Counted from the first letter of the stretch, positions 1-8,503 are shown. The stretch: DNA of 64,000 bases from Niallia sp. FSL W8-0635 (GCF_038007965.1 NZ_JBBOYD010000001.1:2706501-2770500), one strand, 5' to 3'. Numbers and translations are program-made. The notes: generated by a model not told the origin, from the sequence alone.

Positions 1-75
1 ATATCTCGTTTCCGCTTTTACGATTAAAAGCATTTCATCTTACTATTTTTATCCCGAAACAATCACTATCAAAAT

Positions 76-2226
76 CTATTCTTGGAATTCCATTTTCCAG
101 CTAAAATACTCATTATCTTGATTTTTCTCATACTGCATGATTGCATCAAATTTATTCCCTTTTTTGCTTACTAATCCTTTTACAGGAGCTTTTCCGTTTT
201 TAAGCAACGCTTTTACCATTGTTTTTGTCGGTTTTTTCTTCATTGTCGCAAGAAATTTATCATTTTTCCAAATGACGAACTTACAGCCATTCTTCCAATT
301 GCTACAGCCAAATCCTTTTTTTCCTTCTACAACTGAATGACCACAAAGAGGACATTTTCCTAACACCTCTGTTGTTTGTTTGACATATGCGACTTCTTGA
401 ATAATGACATCTTCTTCCTTCTTTATTGTTTCTACTGCATTTGTCGTAAAATTATTTATAATCTGCAAAAATTGTTGCTTACTAAATCTCCCCTTTTCGA
501 TATCATAAAGGGCTTTTTCTAGCTTTCCAGTGAAATCTAAATTAAACAAATCTTTAATCGGAAAGGTTTCAACCACTCTCTTCCCTAAATCAGTACATAC
601 TAAATTCTTATTTTTTGCTTCAATATAGCCAATATCTTTTAATTTTTTAATTGTTTCTGCTCGAGTTGCTGGCGTTCCAATACTAAAACCACTTAAGATA
701 GACAAAACATCCTCTTCTTTTTCCGCATCAATGTTTTTCCCACATGTTTCCATCAATCGAAGCAATGTTTTTTCTGTATGTTCTTTTGGAGGCTGGGTAG
801 TATGTGTTGTTGTCTTTGCTTCACTTGCAAATACTTCTTCTTGTAATTGAACTAATGGAAGCATAACATCTTTCGACTGGATTTTTTCGATCTTTTTCCA
901 GCCCTCTACTAATTGTACTTTCCCCTTCGTTACAAAGCTCCCCTTTAATTCTAACTGATCCATACTTGTAATGATTTTTGTCTCTTCTACCTCAGCAACA
1001 GGCATAAATTGCATTAATAAGCGATTTTTTATTGCCTCATAAACTTGTTCTTCCTCTTGATTTAATCGTTTTGGCATCACGTAGGTTGGAATAATGGCAC
1101 TATGACTCTCCACCTTTTTATTATCAAAAATTCTTTTCGAAGGAAAAAATTTAATCTCCTCTTTAAATGGTAAACCGTCAGCAAGGAGATTTACTACTTT
1201 TTCAGTTTTCGAAATCAAGCTTTCTTCTAGTGCAATACTTGCTGTTCTTGGATACGTGATGTACTTTTTTTCATATAGACTTTGGGCAACCTTTAATACT
1301 TTATCTGCTGTCCAGCCTTTATACTTACTAGTTATATAGCCTTGAAGATTGGATAGATTAAATAGAAAAGGTGGATACTCCTTTTTTTTCTGCACTTTTT
1401 TATCTGTTACGATAGCTGTATTGCCCTTAATCTGTTTCTCTAAATCTATTAAATATTGTTCTTCTTTAAATTTCTCTTCTTTCTCCTCAACATAAGTACC
1501 TGTATAACTGCTTCCGTTTTCTGTTAAAAAGGTTGCTTGTAATTTATAGTAATTTTCAGGTACAAAGCTCTCGATTTCTTTATCACGATCATAGATAATT
1601 TTGAGAGTAGGGAGCAAGACTCTTCCAATATTTAAAGCCTTCCCTTTGCCCTTTTGATATTTTAAAGTGGCAACAGATGTTAAGTTAATGCCAATTAACC
1701 AATCTGCCCATTGTCTGCTAACACCTGCATCTTGAAGAGGACGCAGCTCTTTATTGGAACGAAGATTTTCTAATCCGTTTAATACTTCTTTTTGAGTCCA
1801 TTCATTCAATAGTAAACGATATACTTCTTTTTCCGTTCTTAAATTATAGATAATACTATCCCCGATAAGCTGTCCTTCTCGATCATAGTCACACGCAGAA
1901 ATAATCGTATCTACATCTGGCCTTTTCATAAGTCTATGAATTATTTTAAGCTGTTTTTCAGCTCCACGGTCCGGTTTGTCTCTATCTTTCGGATCAGACT
2001 TTACTTTATATTTAAATTTCGTCGGGATAAATGGGAAATTTTCCAATTTCCATGTGGCCATTTTTTCATCATAATCTTTTGCATCATTTAATTGCAATAA
2101 ATGTCCAAAAGCCCATGTTACAATATAGCCATTTCCTTCAAAAAAACCGTCTTGTCTATTTTTTATTTTTAAAGCATCTGCAATATTTTTCGATACAGAT
2201 GGTTTTTCCGCTAATATTAATTTCAT
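76..2226 (-). CDS. topB: DNA topoisomerase III
   Basis: Type IA topoisomerase that passes single strands through transient nicks and helps resolve recombination and replication intermediates. The 716-residue protein begins with the TOPRIM domain (MKLILAEKPSV at the start, acidic DYDREGQ at 113-119). The catalytic tyrosine lies in ITYPRT (Tyr325). A C-terminal four-cysteine zinc ribbon (CPLCGH, then GCSNWKNGC) precedes a short basic tail. Length is close to the roughly 727 residues of the B. subtilis protein, so the gene looks complete. The start ATG follows an AGGTGAT ribosome site. It is separated from the next gene by about 300 bases and appears monocistronic. Confidence 0.96.
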   Translation of the reverse strand: MKLILAEKPSVSKNIADALKIKNRQDGFFEGNGYIVTWAFGHLLQLNDAKDYDEKMATWKLENFPFIPTKFKYKVKSDPKDRDKPDRGAEKQLKIIHRLMKRPDVDTIISACDYDREGQLIGDSIIYNLRTEKEVYRLLLNEWTQKEVLNGLENLRSNKELRPLQDAGVSRQWADWLIGINLTSVATLKYQKGKGKALNIGRVLLPTLKIIYDRDKEIESFVPENYYKLQATFLTENGSSYTGTYVEEKEEKFKEEQYLIDLEKQIKGNTAIVTDKKVQKKKEYPPFLFNLSNLQGYITSKYKGWTADKVLKVAQSLYEKKYITYPRTASIALEESLISKTEKVVNLLADGLPFKEEIKFFPSKRIFDNKKVESHSAIIPTYVMPKRLNQEEEQVYEAIKNRLLMQFMPVAEVEETKIITSMDQLELKGSFVTKGKVQLVEGWKKIEKIQSKDVMLPLVQLQEEVFASEAKTTTHTTQPPKEHTEKTLLRLMETCGKNIDAEKEEDVLSILSGFSIGTPATRAETIKKLKDIGYIEAKNKNLVCTDLGKRVVETFPIKDLFNLDFTGKLEKALYDIEKGRFSKQQFLQIINNFTTNAVETIKKEEDVIIQEVAYVKQTTEVLGKCPLCGHSVVEGKKGFGCSNWKNGCKFVIWKNDKFLATMKKKPTKTMVKALLKNGKAPVKGLVSKKGNKFDAIMQYEKNQDNEYFSWKMEFQE

Positions 2227-2527
2227 CTATATCACCTATTTTCATTACTTATCATCATTAATATTTTTTATACAAGATAACATTATAATCGCAAAAAAGA
2301 GAAATGTATAGAAAGGGGTAAACTTGAAGAATTGCAAATAGAGTATGTTTGAAGTTTTTTCTATGACAATCTACTAGCCATTTTTAAATAAACAGAATAT
2401 ACATAGTGGCTAATAGAAGATTAAGTAAGGGGGAAGGTTTCCATGCTACTACTTAGATTGACGGAGAACGCTTCCTAGTAGAATAGCCCGCCGTCAAAAT
2501 TAAGTAATAAAGGGCTAGTAACCTAGT
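2227..2527. other. Gene-free spacer with one inverted repeat
   Basis: About 300 AT-rich bases between topB and the exporter gene. No ORF with a ribosome site was found. The one visible structure is a 7-bp inverted repeat, TTGACGG at 2458-2464 and CCGTCAA at 2491-2497. It is flanked by two similar short direct repeats, TTAAGTAAGG and TTAAGTAATA. It lies downstream of the minus-strand exporter gene and may act in 3' end formation, but there is no clean U-run. Confidence 0.4.
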
Positions 2528-3514
2528 TTAATAGGCTACCTTTAAAGATTTTTTTATTTGTAAATATTGTTCTAATTCTTTTATAACAAAAAAGACATGG
2601 GCTTGTTCCTCAAAAGCATTCCAATCATCAGGAAGTTTATCATGTTTAATCATTTCCTCTACTCGCTGGAGTTTACTTAAAAACAGTACTGCGGTATTTC
2701 CTGAATGAACACATAAACTAAGTTCTTCTAAAAAGTCTGCGACAAGCTCTCTTTGATTATCTAATGTCTCCACAGATAAAATGCGATCAAACAGCCTAGA
2801 AATGATTTCTAATTGCTTTTCTCTAATCGTAAAATATTTGTAATAATAGTTTTCTTTTCTAGAAAAATGATTTTCAACATCCCGATATGCAATTGATTTA
2901 GCGAATTGCACTTCGTCAGAAGCTCGTTTTAATTTTATCGCATAATCCTCTTTCATTTCCTTTGTGCGAAGATACACAACCATATCCATCAATAGGGCTT
3001 TAAAGTATTGCTCGATATCCTTTTGATGAATTTTCATTTCTTTATCAAGACTAGGCATATAACTATTAACAAGTAACGCTGCCCCAATTCCAATTACAAT
3101 TAAACCTAACTCATTTAGAACTACATGCCAGGTCATTTGATTGGTTGAATATATATGGAGAATAATAACCGTACTTGTTACCACTCCTTCATTTACCTTT
3201 AGTAAAACGGTTGTTGGTATAAATAACAATAGCAATAACCCAATAATATAAGGCTCAAAGGCAATCCCCTCAAAGAAAATATACGAAAATGGAATGGCAA
3301 GCATACATGCGATAAAACGAGAAAATGCACTATGAAGTGATTTTTTCTTAGAATTTTGAACACAAAGAATAGTTATAATCGCAGAAGAAACATAGAAATC
3401 TAATTGAAAAAACTGAGCAATTGAAATACCTACGCTTACTGCCACTGCTGTTTTAAAGGTCCGATAACCTATTTTATAATTTTTTAACTTTCGCAAAGCA
3501 CTTTGCATTTCCAC
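2528..3514 (-). CDS. Aromatic acid exporter (ArAE/FUSC-like) family membrane protein
   Basis: Predicted inner-membrane exporter of the ArAE/FUSC type (YqjA-like). The N-terminal half has several hydrophobic segments (about residues 22-60, 65-105 and 120-150). The rest is a charged, helical cytoplasmic domain, as in Gram-positive ArAE members of about 320-350 residues. The family exports aromatic or organic acids in enteric bacteria (AaeB); the substrate here is unknown. The listed start is GTG; an in-frame ATG two codons later (3508) is equally plausible. The gene begins only a few bases after the stop of the lipoyl-like gene, so the two are probably cotranscribed and translationally coupled. 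Confidence 0.75.
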   Translation of the reverse strand: MEMQSALRKLKNYKIGYRTFKTAVAVSVGISIAQFFQLDFYVSSAIITILCVQNSKKKSLHSAFSRFIACMLAIPFSYIFFEGIAFEPYIIGLLLLLFIPTTVLLKVNEGVVTSTVIILHIYSTNQMTWHVVLNELGLIVIGIGAALLVNSYMPSLDKEMKIHQKDIEQYFKALLMDMVVYLRTKEMKEDYAIKLKRASDEVQFAKSIAYRDVENHFSRKENYYYKYFTIREKQLEIISRLFDRILSVETLDNQRELVADFLEELSLCVHSGNTAVLFLSKLQRVEEMIKHDKLPDDWNAFEEQAHVFFVIKELEQYLQIKKSLKVAY

Positions 3515-3516
3515 TA

Positions 3517-3816
3517 TTAATCACAACCAGTAACTAATAAATCATCCTGTAAAGAAGCTAACCTCGTATTTATGGTAATTTTATCACCAGGTTTTACTAA
3601 TAATTCAACAACGGATCCACTAAAAGGGACACTTACGTCTTTTAATTCTCCCGCCAAAGTTCTTATAGTTAAAATTGTTTCCCATTCATAGAAATAAGCT
3701 TTTTCTTTCAATCGAATCTCATTTACTGTTCCTTCAAACGGGCTAAGTATCATCTGGTCTTCTCTAGAAATTTCATAATACGGACTTTGACTGCTCTTTA
3801 CAATCGTTTCAATCAT
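3517..3816 (-). CDS. Small biotinyl/lipoyl-like hammerhead domain protein
   Basis: A 99-residue protein made essentially of one biotinyl/lipoyl-type beta-hammerhead: a first half with SPFEGTVNEIRLKEK and a second with VPFSGSVVELLVKPGD. The exposed Met-Lys-Met hairpin of true biotin acceptors is missing, so covalent biotinylation is unlikely. There is no membrane segment. I chose the ATG at 3816; the longer frame up to 3891 would read through a mobile-element relic (3857-3896), and its first 25 residues are translated repeat. It lies 2-8 bases upstream of an ArAE exporter gene. Inference: it is an accessory to that exporter, as the hammerhead-bearing AaeA is to AaeB, though here soluble. Confidence 0.65.
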   Translation of the reverse strand: MIETIVKSSQSPYYEISREDQMILSPFEGTVNEIRLKEKAYFYEWETILTIRTLAGELKDVSVPFSGSVVELLVKPGDKITINTRLASLQDDLLVTGCD

Positions 3817-3856
3817 TTTAATAAATCTTCCCTTTTTATTTATAGTTTTTTTAACT

Positions 3857-3896
3857 AGGCTGTTTTCGTAAAGTTTGCTACTATGACCCACAGCCT
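3857..3896. mobile_element. Relic of MITE-like element (end fragment)
   Basis: These 40 bases start with AGGCTGTTTTCGTAAAG, the terminal inverted repeat of the intact element at 32058-32258. They continue with a close match to that element's next 20 bases, then jump to CAGCCT. It looks like an end left after internal deletion, just upstream of the lipoyl-like gene. Confidence 0.6.
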
Positions 3897-4146
3897 ATAT
3901 CTAAGTACATACGTTTATTCTATTCAAAAAAACGTGGTATATTAGTTATCTAATCATGTTAATAAAAACACATTTTCCTCTATAATTCAATGTTTTCAAG
4001 AATATTTTTTTCATTTTTTCATAGGAAATTTTTACATGATTAAATTCTATTAAAACCTGCATCAAATCTCATTTTTTTCGACTAATTCATGAAAGCGCGA
4101 ACAACCCTTTCATAAAGAGGAATCAACCTATTACATAAATAGAATT

Positions 4147-4170
4147 AAAAAAACTAGCTGTTAAGCTAGT
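4147..4170 (-). terminator. Rho-independent terminator of the 95-residue gene
   Basis: Read on the minus strand: ACTAGCT, loop TAAC, AGCTAGT, then seven U. The stem abuts the stop codon of the upstream gene. Confidence 0.8.
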
Positions 4171-4457
4171 CACATAAAATACTTTTTTATCTTACTATCT
4201 GTCTGGATATACCAATTTTCTTTTTCAATAATATTAGATACGGTTAAAATAAGAGATGGAATTTTTTCTACATTGAATACGATTAAGCCGATTTTTTTTA
4301 CCATAATGACAAAGGACTGACCATGCGAAAAAGTAGGTAACACATTTCCTAATTGAAGGATGCTTTTCACAACTGCCTGCTTGCTGTCGTCCTCCAGTAC
4401 AATATTAGGTGTAAATCGCAAAATCCAATTTTCATTTTCAATCGAAAATCGATACAT
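4170..4457 (-). CDS. Hypothetical 95-residue protein
   Basis: I do not recognise this protein. It is short, mixed alpha/beta in composition, without signal peptide or clear membrane segment; a beta-like stretch (SFVIMVKKIGLIVFNV) lies in the middle. A strong GAGGGTGG ribosome site six bases before the ATG and a clean intrinsic terminator directly after the stop argue that it is a real single-gene transcription unit. It stands alone between the lipoyl-like gene and cspD. No function is proposed. Confidence 0.6.
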   Translation of the reverse strand: MYRFSIENENWILRFTPNIVLEDDSKQAVVKSILQLGNVLPTFSHGQSFVIMVKKIGLIVFNVEKIPSLILTVSNIIEKENWYIQTDSKIKKYFM

Positions 4458-4686
4458 TAAGCCACCCTCTTATTCTATTTCCTTCAAAAACAAAACTGCT
4501 ACTTCATAATATGTTGAAAATTATTATTTATGAAAATTATTATTTGATTCTTTTGGTATTCGCCAGAGATTAATCATTTTTCGAGTTGACAATTCCAATT
4601 TTTTCTTATTATAGCGTTATTTGATTTTTAAAATATATAACTATATTTCCTGCAATTTTATAATAGTATTCCAGTTTGGCGTATCC

Positions 4687-4716
4687 GCTTACTTTTCAGC
4701 CGAAAAATAAGTAAGC
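4687..4716. other. Orphan hairpin upstream of cspD
   Basis: GCTTACTT at 4687-4694 pairs with AAGTAAGC at 4709-4716, about 50 bases upstream of the cspD -35 box. No gene ends nearby on either strand, so a terminator role is not obvious. The rest of the 4458-4762 spacer is AT-rich without visible features. Confidence 0.4.
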
Positions 4717-4762
4717 CTTTACAATTTTTTGGTGAAGTTTTCAGAAAAATCGCTTTGAAACC

Positions 4763-4791
4763 TTGACTACATATAGGTTATCGTGTATATT
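4763..4791 (+). promoter_or_regulatory. SigmaA-type promoter of cspD
   Basis: TTGACT at 4763-4768, a 17-base spacer, and TATATT at 4786-4791. The predicted transcript starts near 4798, giving a leader of about 110 bases before the cspD ATG. Long leaders are typical of cold-shock genes, where leader folding controls stability and translation. Confidence 0.7.
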
Positions 4792-4909
4792 ATAGACATC
4801 ATTTAACAAAATTCTGAATAATTATTTTCTATTATTATTTTGTTCTATGAGAATATTTATTTTATAGGCACTCATCATGTGTCTTGAAAGGCTTAGGAGG
4901 ATATTTAAT

Positions 4910-5110
4910 ATGCAAAACGGTAAAGTAAAATGGTTCAATAACGAAAAAGGATTTGGATTTATCGAAGTTGAAGGCGGAGACGATGTATTCGTTCATTTCA
5001 CTGCTATTCAAGGTGAAGGCTTCAAGTCATTAGAAGAAGGACAAGAAGTTTCTTTTGAAATCGTTGAAGGAAACCGCGGACCTCAAGCTGCTAATGTTGT
5101 TAAACTATAA
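4910..5110 (+). CDS. cspD: Cold shock protein
   Basis: A 66-residue single OB-fold nucleic-acid chaperone that binds single-stranded RNA and DNA. RNP1 is KGFGFIEV (13-20) and RNP2 is VFVHF (26-30); the C-terminus [12 protein letters not shown] is typical of CspB/CspD. The ATG at 4910 follows TAGGAGG nine bases upstream; a longer in-frame reading from 4877 adds 11 residues with no family match. A sigmaA promoter and long leader precede it and an intrinsic terminator follows. The neighbouring ypeQ and ypeP match the B. subtilis cspD locus, which supports the cspD assignment over other paralogues. Confidence 0.95.
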   Translation: MQNGKVKWFNNEKGFGFIEVEGGDDVFVHFTAIQGEGFKSLEEGQEVSFEIVEGNRGPQAANVVKL

Positions 5111-5142
5111 TTAATAATAAAATATATTAATAATAGTATTCA

Positions 5143-5190
5143 GGGAATTTTTCTTGAGGGTAATCTTCTTGAGAAATCCCCTTTTATTTT
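5143..5190 (+). terminator. Terminator after cspD
   Basis: An imperfect hairpin (GGGAATTTTTCTT ... GAGAAATCCCC) is followed by TTTTATTTTTGCTTTTTTTT. Confidence 0.65.
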
Positions 5191-5276
5191 TGCTTTTTTT
5201 TTCCATCCAAACACATTTCTTGTCTATTTTAAGATCTTCGGCAAAGAAAAGACTCTAGGTGGAAGTTCTTTCATCC

Positions 5277-5462
5277 TTACTTCGCACCAGATAGTTTTTC
5301 TCCGTATCCTTTTAGCTTGTTCCCTACCGTACACTGTGATATGCAGAAGCGGTGAGCTCTTCTCTTTCCGTACTCTATTTTATTTTGTCTGTATAAAAAA
5401 CATTCCTTGCAATAGTCTTTCATTAACTCATCTGCTGCTTCAATCAGTTTCTTTCGTTCCAA
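5277..5462 (-). CDS. ypeQ: YpeQ-like zinc-finger protein
   Basis: A 61-residue protein with CxxC (YCKECF) and HRFCxxxC (HRFCISQC) elements, a probable zinc-binding arrangement seen in small Bacillus YpeQ proteins. Function is unknown. The start is TTG, set by AGGAGGGG six bases upstream. It lies 28 bases downstream of ypeP on the same strand and next to cspD, the same order as in B. subtilis, which supports the assignment. Confidence 0.7.
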   Translation of the reverse strand: MERKKLIEAADELMKDYCKECFLYRQNKIEYGKRRAHRFCISQCTVGNKLKGYGEKLSGAK

Positions 5463-5490
5463 GTCACACCCCTCCTTTTCGTTTTAACAC

Positions 5491-6150
5491 TTATAGTAAT
5501 TGCATTTTACTGTAAATACGCTTCCCTTCTAAGCTTTGGGTTGCCAGTTTATCAGCTTCTTTATTATCGTTTCTTCCGATAGAAGTATAAACCATATTCA
5601 AATGTAATTTTTTAATTTTAGCTTCTATCCGATCGAGCCAACTATTTAATTCTTCTTCATAGCATGGCCATTCACCTTCTAACTGCTTTAATACTACTTG
5701 TGAATCACCTTTTACTTCACAAGTAACATCCCTTACATCCAGTTCCTCTAAAAGGTTTAAGGCATGAAACAGAGCTGCGTATTCAGCTTCATTATTGGAG
5801 AGAATATCATGAAATAATTCATTCGCCCTAACTCTAAATTTCTTTTTGCCCTGTTGAAAGAATAGGACAACACCTATCCCAGCTGTTCTCGTTTCCTTAT
5901 GATAGCCGCCATCAAAATAAATGGTAAAGTCATGTGGTTCTTCTTCTATTTCTTCATTGAGTTTTCGTAATTCTTTTAATGTCCAGCTCGTTCCTCTTTC
6001 ATCATAAAAAATAAGATCTATTGCTTCCCTTCGTTTCTCTAACTCTTCGCCTATTTCGAGAGCAACACTCGATGAAATCCAATCAGAAGTAAAATAAACG
6101 CTTTCTTTCTGTTTCTTTATTTGAAATTTATATTCTAATTTATATTTCAT
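5491..6150 (-). CDS. ypeP: RNase H-fold protein YpeP
   Basis: A 219-residue protein with an N-terminal region of about 75 residues, related to the domain that often precedes RNase H, followed by an RNase HI-like domain. The four acidic active-site positions are visible: YFDGG, NNEAEY, GDSQ and NKEADKLA. B. subtilis YpeP has been reported to lack detectable RNase H activity, so sequence alone does not prove catalysis. It forms a unit with ypeQ. A second RNase HI-like gene (6626-7015) is divergent across a 475-base spacer, so two RNase H-fold genes flank that spacer. Confidence 0.85.
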   Translation of the reverse strand: MKYKLEYKFQIKKQKESVYFTSDWISSSVALEIGEELEKRREAIDLIFYDERGTSWTLKELRKLNEEIEEEPHDFTIYFDGGYHKETRTAGIGVVLFFQQGKKKFRVRANELFHDILSNNEAEYAALFHALNLLEELDVRDVTCEVKGDSQVVLKQLEGEWPCYEEELNSWLDRIEAKIKKLHLNMVYTSIGRNDNKEADKLATQSLEGKRIYSKMQLL

Positions 6151-6188
6151 AACGGTACAACCTTTCTACCTTAAATTCATTTTCAAAT

Positions 6189-6356
6189 CCTGGGACTTAT
6201 TGCCCGTTAATGCAGGATAAATGTATCCTTCTAAAGAAATAATAAAGTGAAAGTCGTTCTATCCTTCATCGCCACTGATGGTTAGTTGAACCAATGAATG
6301 ATACGGCCAACCTATCTTCCTTCAATTAGCAAGTGGGGAGTATAATTATTACTCAC
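6189..6356. other. Candidate structured RNA or repeat between ypeP and rnhA
   Basis: A run of small perfect inverted repeats in a 475-base gene-free spacer: GGG/CCC (6192/6203), GGAT/ATCC (6215/6225), CATC/GATG (6267/6277), GGTT/AACC (6280/6289) and GAGTA/TACTC (6338/6350). It is less AT-rich than its surroundings. No terminator-type U-run follows on either strand. On the minus strand it would be the ypeP leader. It could be an untranslated RNA, a leader element or an interspersed repeat. The remainder of the spacer (6370-6600) is AT-rich and featureless. Confidence 0.35.
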
Positions 6357-6625
6357 GTTTAGAAAAGGGATAAAAAACATTCCCAACTTTGCTCTTTTTC
6401 ATTTATAATATTTTACATCCTTTATTTTGTTAATAATCACCTATTACAAAAAGCTTTACTTATGATTATTTACTTTTTCCAACGCAAAATAAAGAACAAA
6501 ACAACTATAAGTAATTCGGTTATCTGTTTATGATATATATACATTAATTACGATTAGTATGAAAATAAAAATAAGTTCGTACTTAATCATTATTTAATCT
6601 TACCAAATTTTCTGGAGGTATCAAA

Positions 6626-7015
6626 ATGATTGAAGTGTATATTGACGGTGCCAGTGCTGGAAATCCTGGTCCTAGTGGTGCCGGTATTTTTATAAAAGGA
6701 CATGGATCTGCCGAAAAATATTCATTTCCACTAGGATTAATGAGTAACCATGAAGCAGAATACCACGCACTTATTAAGGCATTAGAAATCTGCAATGAAA
6801 AAAACTATCGAACTGTGAGCTTTCGTACAGACTCAGAGTTAGTTAGTCGTGCAGTTGAAAAAGAATTCGCTAAGAATAAAAAATTCGCTCCTCTTCTTGA
6901 ACAAGCTCTAAAGCTTTCAAGTGAATTAGATTTATTCTTTATTAAATGGATTCCAAGTAATGATAATAGAACAGCTGATGAATTAGCAAGACTTGCCATC
7001 AGAAAAAATAAATAA
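6626..7015 (+). CDS. rnhA: RNase HI-like protein (YpdQ type)
   Basis: A 129-residue compact RNase HI domain lacking the basic protrusion, the form typical of Bacillus. All four carboxylates of the catalytic set can be placed: Asp7 (YIDGAS), Glu45 (NHEAEY), Asp69 (TDSE) and Asp118 (NRTADELA). The family cleaves the RNA strand of RNA-DNA hybrids, but the B. subtilis YpdQ homologue was reported inactive, so activity is open. An ATG with TGGAGG upstream sets the start. The EamA gene begins 16 bases after the stop on the same strand, so the two are probably cotranscribed. Confidence 0.88.
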   Translation: MIEVYIDGASAGNPGPSGAGIFIKGHGSAEKYSFPLGLMSNHEAEYHALIKALEICNEKNYRTVSFRTDSELVSRAVEKEFAKNKKFAPLLEQALKLSSELDLFFIKWIPSNDNRTADELARLAIRKNK

Positions 7016-7031
7016 AGAAGGGAATTTTCCG

Positions 7032-7964
7032 TTGAAAATACATACTTCCTCTCGATTTGCAGATCTATCCCTTTTATTTGTTGCTTTAATTTGGGGTTCT
7101 ACCTTCGTAATTGTTCAAAACGCAATTGGTTTTTTAGAGCCCCTTATCTTTAACGGGATCCGCTTCTTTCTTGCAGCTCTTTTTTTATTCATTTGGTTGC
7201 TTACTTTTAAGCCTTCCCAACTCAAGCAAATAAATATACATTGCTTAAAATCTGGAATCATTTTAGGTATATGTTTATTTATCGGCTATGCATTTCAAAC
7301 AATCGGATTAGTATATACTACTAGCTCTAAAGCAGGTTTTATAACTGGATTAAGCGTTGTGCTTGTTCCTTTATTTATGTATCTGTTTTTAAAACAAGCA
7401 TTATTAATCACCCATATTATCGGTGTCATCATTGCAACAATTGGTCTTTATCTATTAACAATTAGCAATACCTTTTCCTTTAATATTGGTGATTTTTATG
7501 TATTAATTTGTGCCATTGGCTTTGCATTACAAATCATCTTAACGGGAAAATATAGTAAAGAGCATCCTACGCTTTTATTAACGATTATTCAACTATTAAC
7601 CGTCTCTATCCTAGGAATAATCGGAAGTTTTCTATTTGAGACTCCAAGTGCTAATTTCAAAATGACCATTATTTTTCAGGAAGAAGTCATTATCGCTTTA
7701 CTAATCACATCTGTACTTGCTACAGCTGTTGCATTTTTAATCCAAACAAGCTTACAAAAATATACTAATTCTACTAGGGTTGCGTTAATTTTTGCTACTG
7801 AACCAGTATTCGCGGCAATAACCGCGTACTTATTTAATAATGAACAATTAACAGCTAGTGCTACGATTGGTTGTACTCTCATTTTACTTGGTATGATTTT
7901 TTCAGAATTGCCGAAGAAAACATTGCTTTCCACTTTCCAAAGACAGAAATATATTGAAAAGTAA
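7032..7964 (+). CDS. EamA/DMT-family transporter
   Basis: A drug/metabolite transporter superfamily member of about 310 residues with ten predicted membrane helices in two EamA repeats. The first repeat opens with LIWGSTFVIVQN and the GIRFFLAALFLF segment; the second carries TEPVFAAITAYLFNNEQLT, the typical penultimate region. Substrate unknown; the family exports metabolites such as amino acids. I place the start at TTG 7032, nine bases after AGAAGG. The longer frame from 6993 also starts with TTG, has no ribosome site and overlaps rnhA. A strong terminator closes the rnhA-eamA unit. Confidence 0.88.
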   Translation: MKIHTSSRFADLSLLFVALIWGSTFVIVQNAIGFLEPLIFNGIRFFLAALFLFIWLLTFKPSQLKQINIHCLKSGIILGICLFIGYAFQTIGLVYTTSSKAGFITGLSVVLVPLFMYLFLKQALLITHIIGVIIATIGLYLLTISNTFSFNIGDFYVLICAIGFALQIILTGKYSKEHPTLLLTIIQLLTVSILGIIGSFLFETPSANFKMTIIFQEEVIIALLITSVLATAVAFLIQTSLQKYTNSTRVALIFATEPVFAAITAYLFNNEQLTASATIGCTLILLGMIFSELPKKTLLSTFQRQKYIEK

Positions 7965-7968
7965 GTAG

Positions 7969-8000
7969 AACGGACCATACTATATTAATTATGGTCCGTT
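7969..8000 (+). terminator. Terminator after the EamA gene
   Basis: Perfect 11-bp stem AACGGACCATA / TATGGTCCGTT with a 10-base loop, followed by TCTTGTT. It may also serve the convergent minus-strand gene ending at 8057. Confidence 0.8.
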
Positions 8001-8056
8001 TCTTGTTAATGACTATTTTTCTTTCGAAAATGAAAAATCCACTATAAACGTACAAT

Positions 8057-8326
8057 TTAAAGTGGGAATAATTGATTGGTTTTTATAAAGCTCATTACTT
8101 CTTTTTTTGTTTTCAGTTGATTATCGTTAAAGAGCTCTAGTAAGGAAACGAAGAAGCTCCCATCAAATTTCTTTTGTATTTTTAAGGTGCATTCAATTGC
8201 CGTAATAACAAGCTCGTCTGTAGCATTTGTATATGCTTTGCCAAAATAAATAAAACCGATTGCATCGTCCCCAAAGGAAAAGCCTTTCCCATCTAAAAAA
8301 AGCAAATACTCCTCTACCGTTTTCAA
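8057..8326 (-). CDS. Small conserved hypothetical protein (possible DUF6123)
   Basis: An 89-residue soluble protein, mostly alpha-helical by composition, with no signal peptide. It resembles small Bacillus proteins of the DUF6123 type, but I make that link from general appearance only. The frame starts with TTG; a GAGGGGAA site lies upstream at a longer than ideal distance (about 14 bases), so the start is uncertain. It sits between a convergent EamA gene and yuiD. No role can be deduced. Confidence 0.5.
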   Translation of the reverse strand: MKTVEEYLLFLDGKGFSFGDDAIGFIYFGKAYTNATDELVITAIECTLKIQKKFDGSFFVSLLELFNDNQLKTKKEVMSFIKTNQLFPL

Positions 8327-8466
8327 ACTTAACGAACATTCCCCTCTATCTTTTTACCTACATGTTACTTCATATCACGACAATTTTCTAGTTTTTTCAG
8401 CATCATTTTGCAATTTTAATGACTAATTTTATTAATTCTATTCTTCTTCTCGGTTTAACAAAAAAA

Positions 8467-8499
8467 GAAAGGGAACCAAAAGCACCTTGCTTCCCTTTC
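8467..8499 (-). terminator. Terminator of yuiD
   Basis: Minus-strand GAAAGGGAA...TTCCCTTTC stem (13 bp with one bulge per side) followed by TTTTTTTG, directly after the yuiD stop codon. Confidence 0.85.
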
Positions 8500-8503
8500 C
8501 TTT

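Noticed and set aside
1..75. Left edge of the window
   Set aside because: Too short and AT-rich to assign; no terminator for topB could be recognised with confidence.
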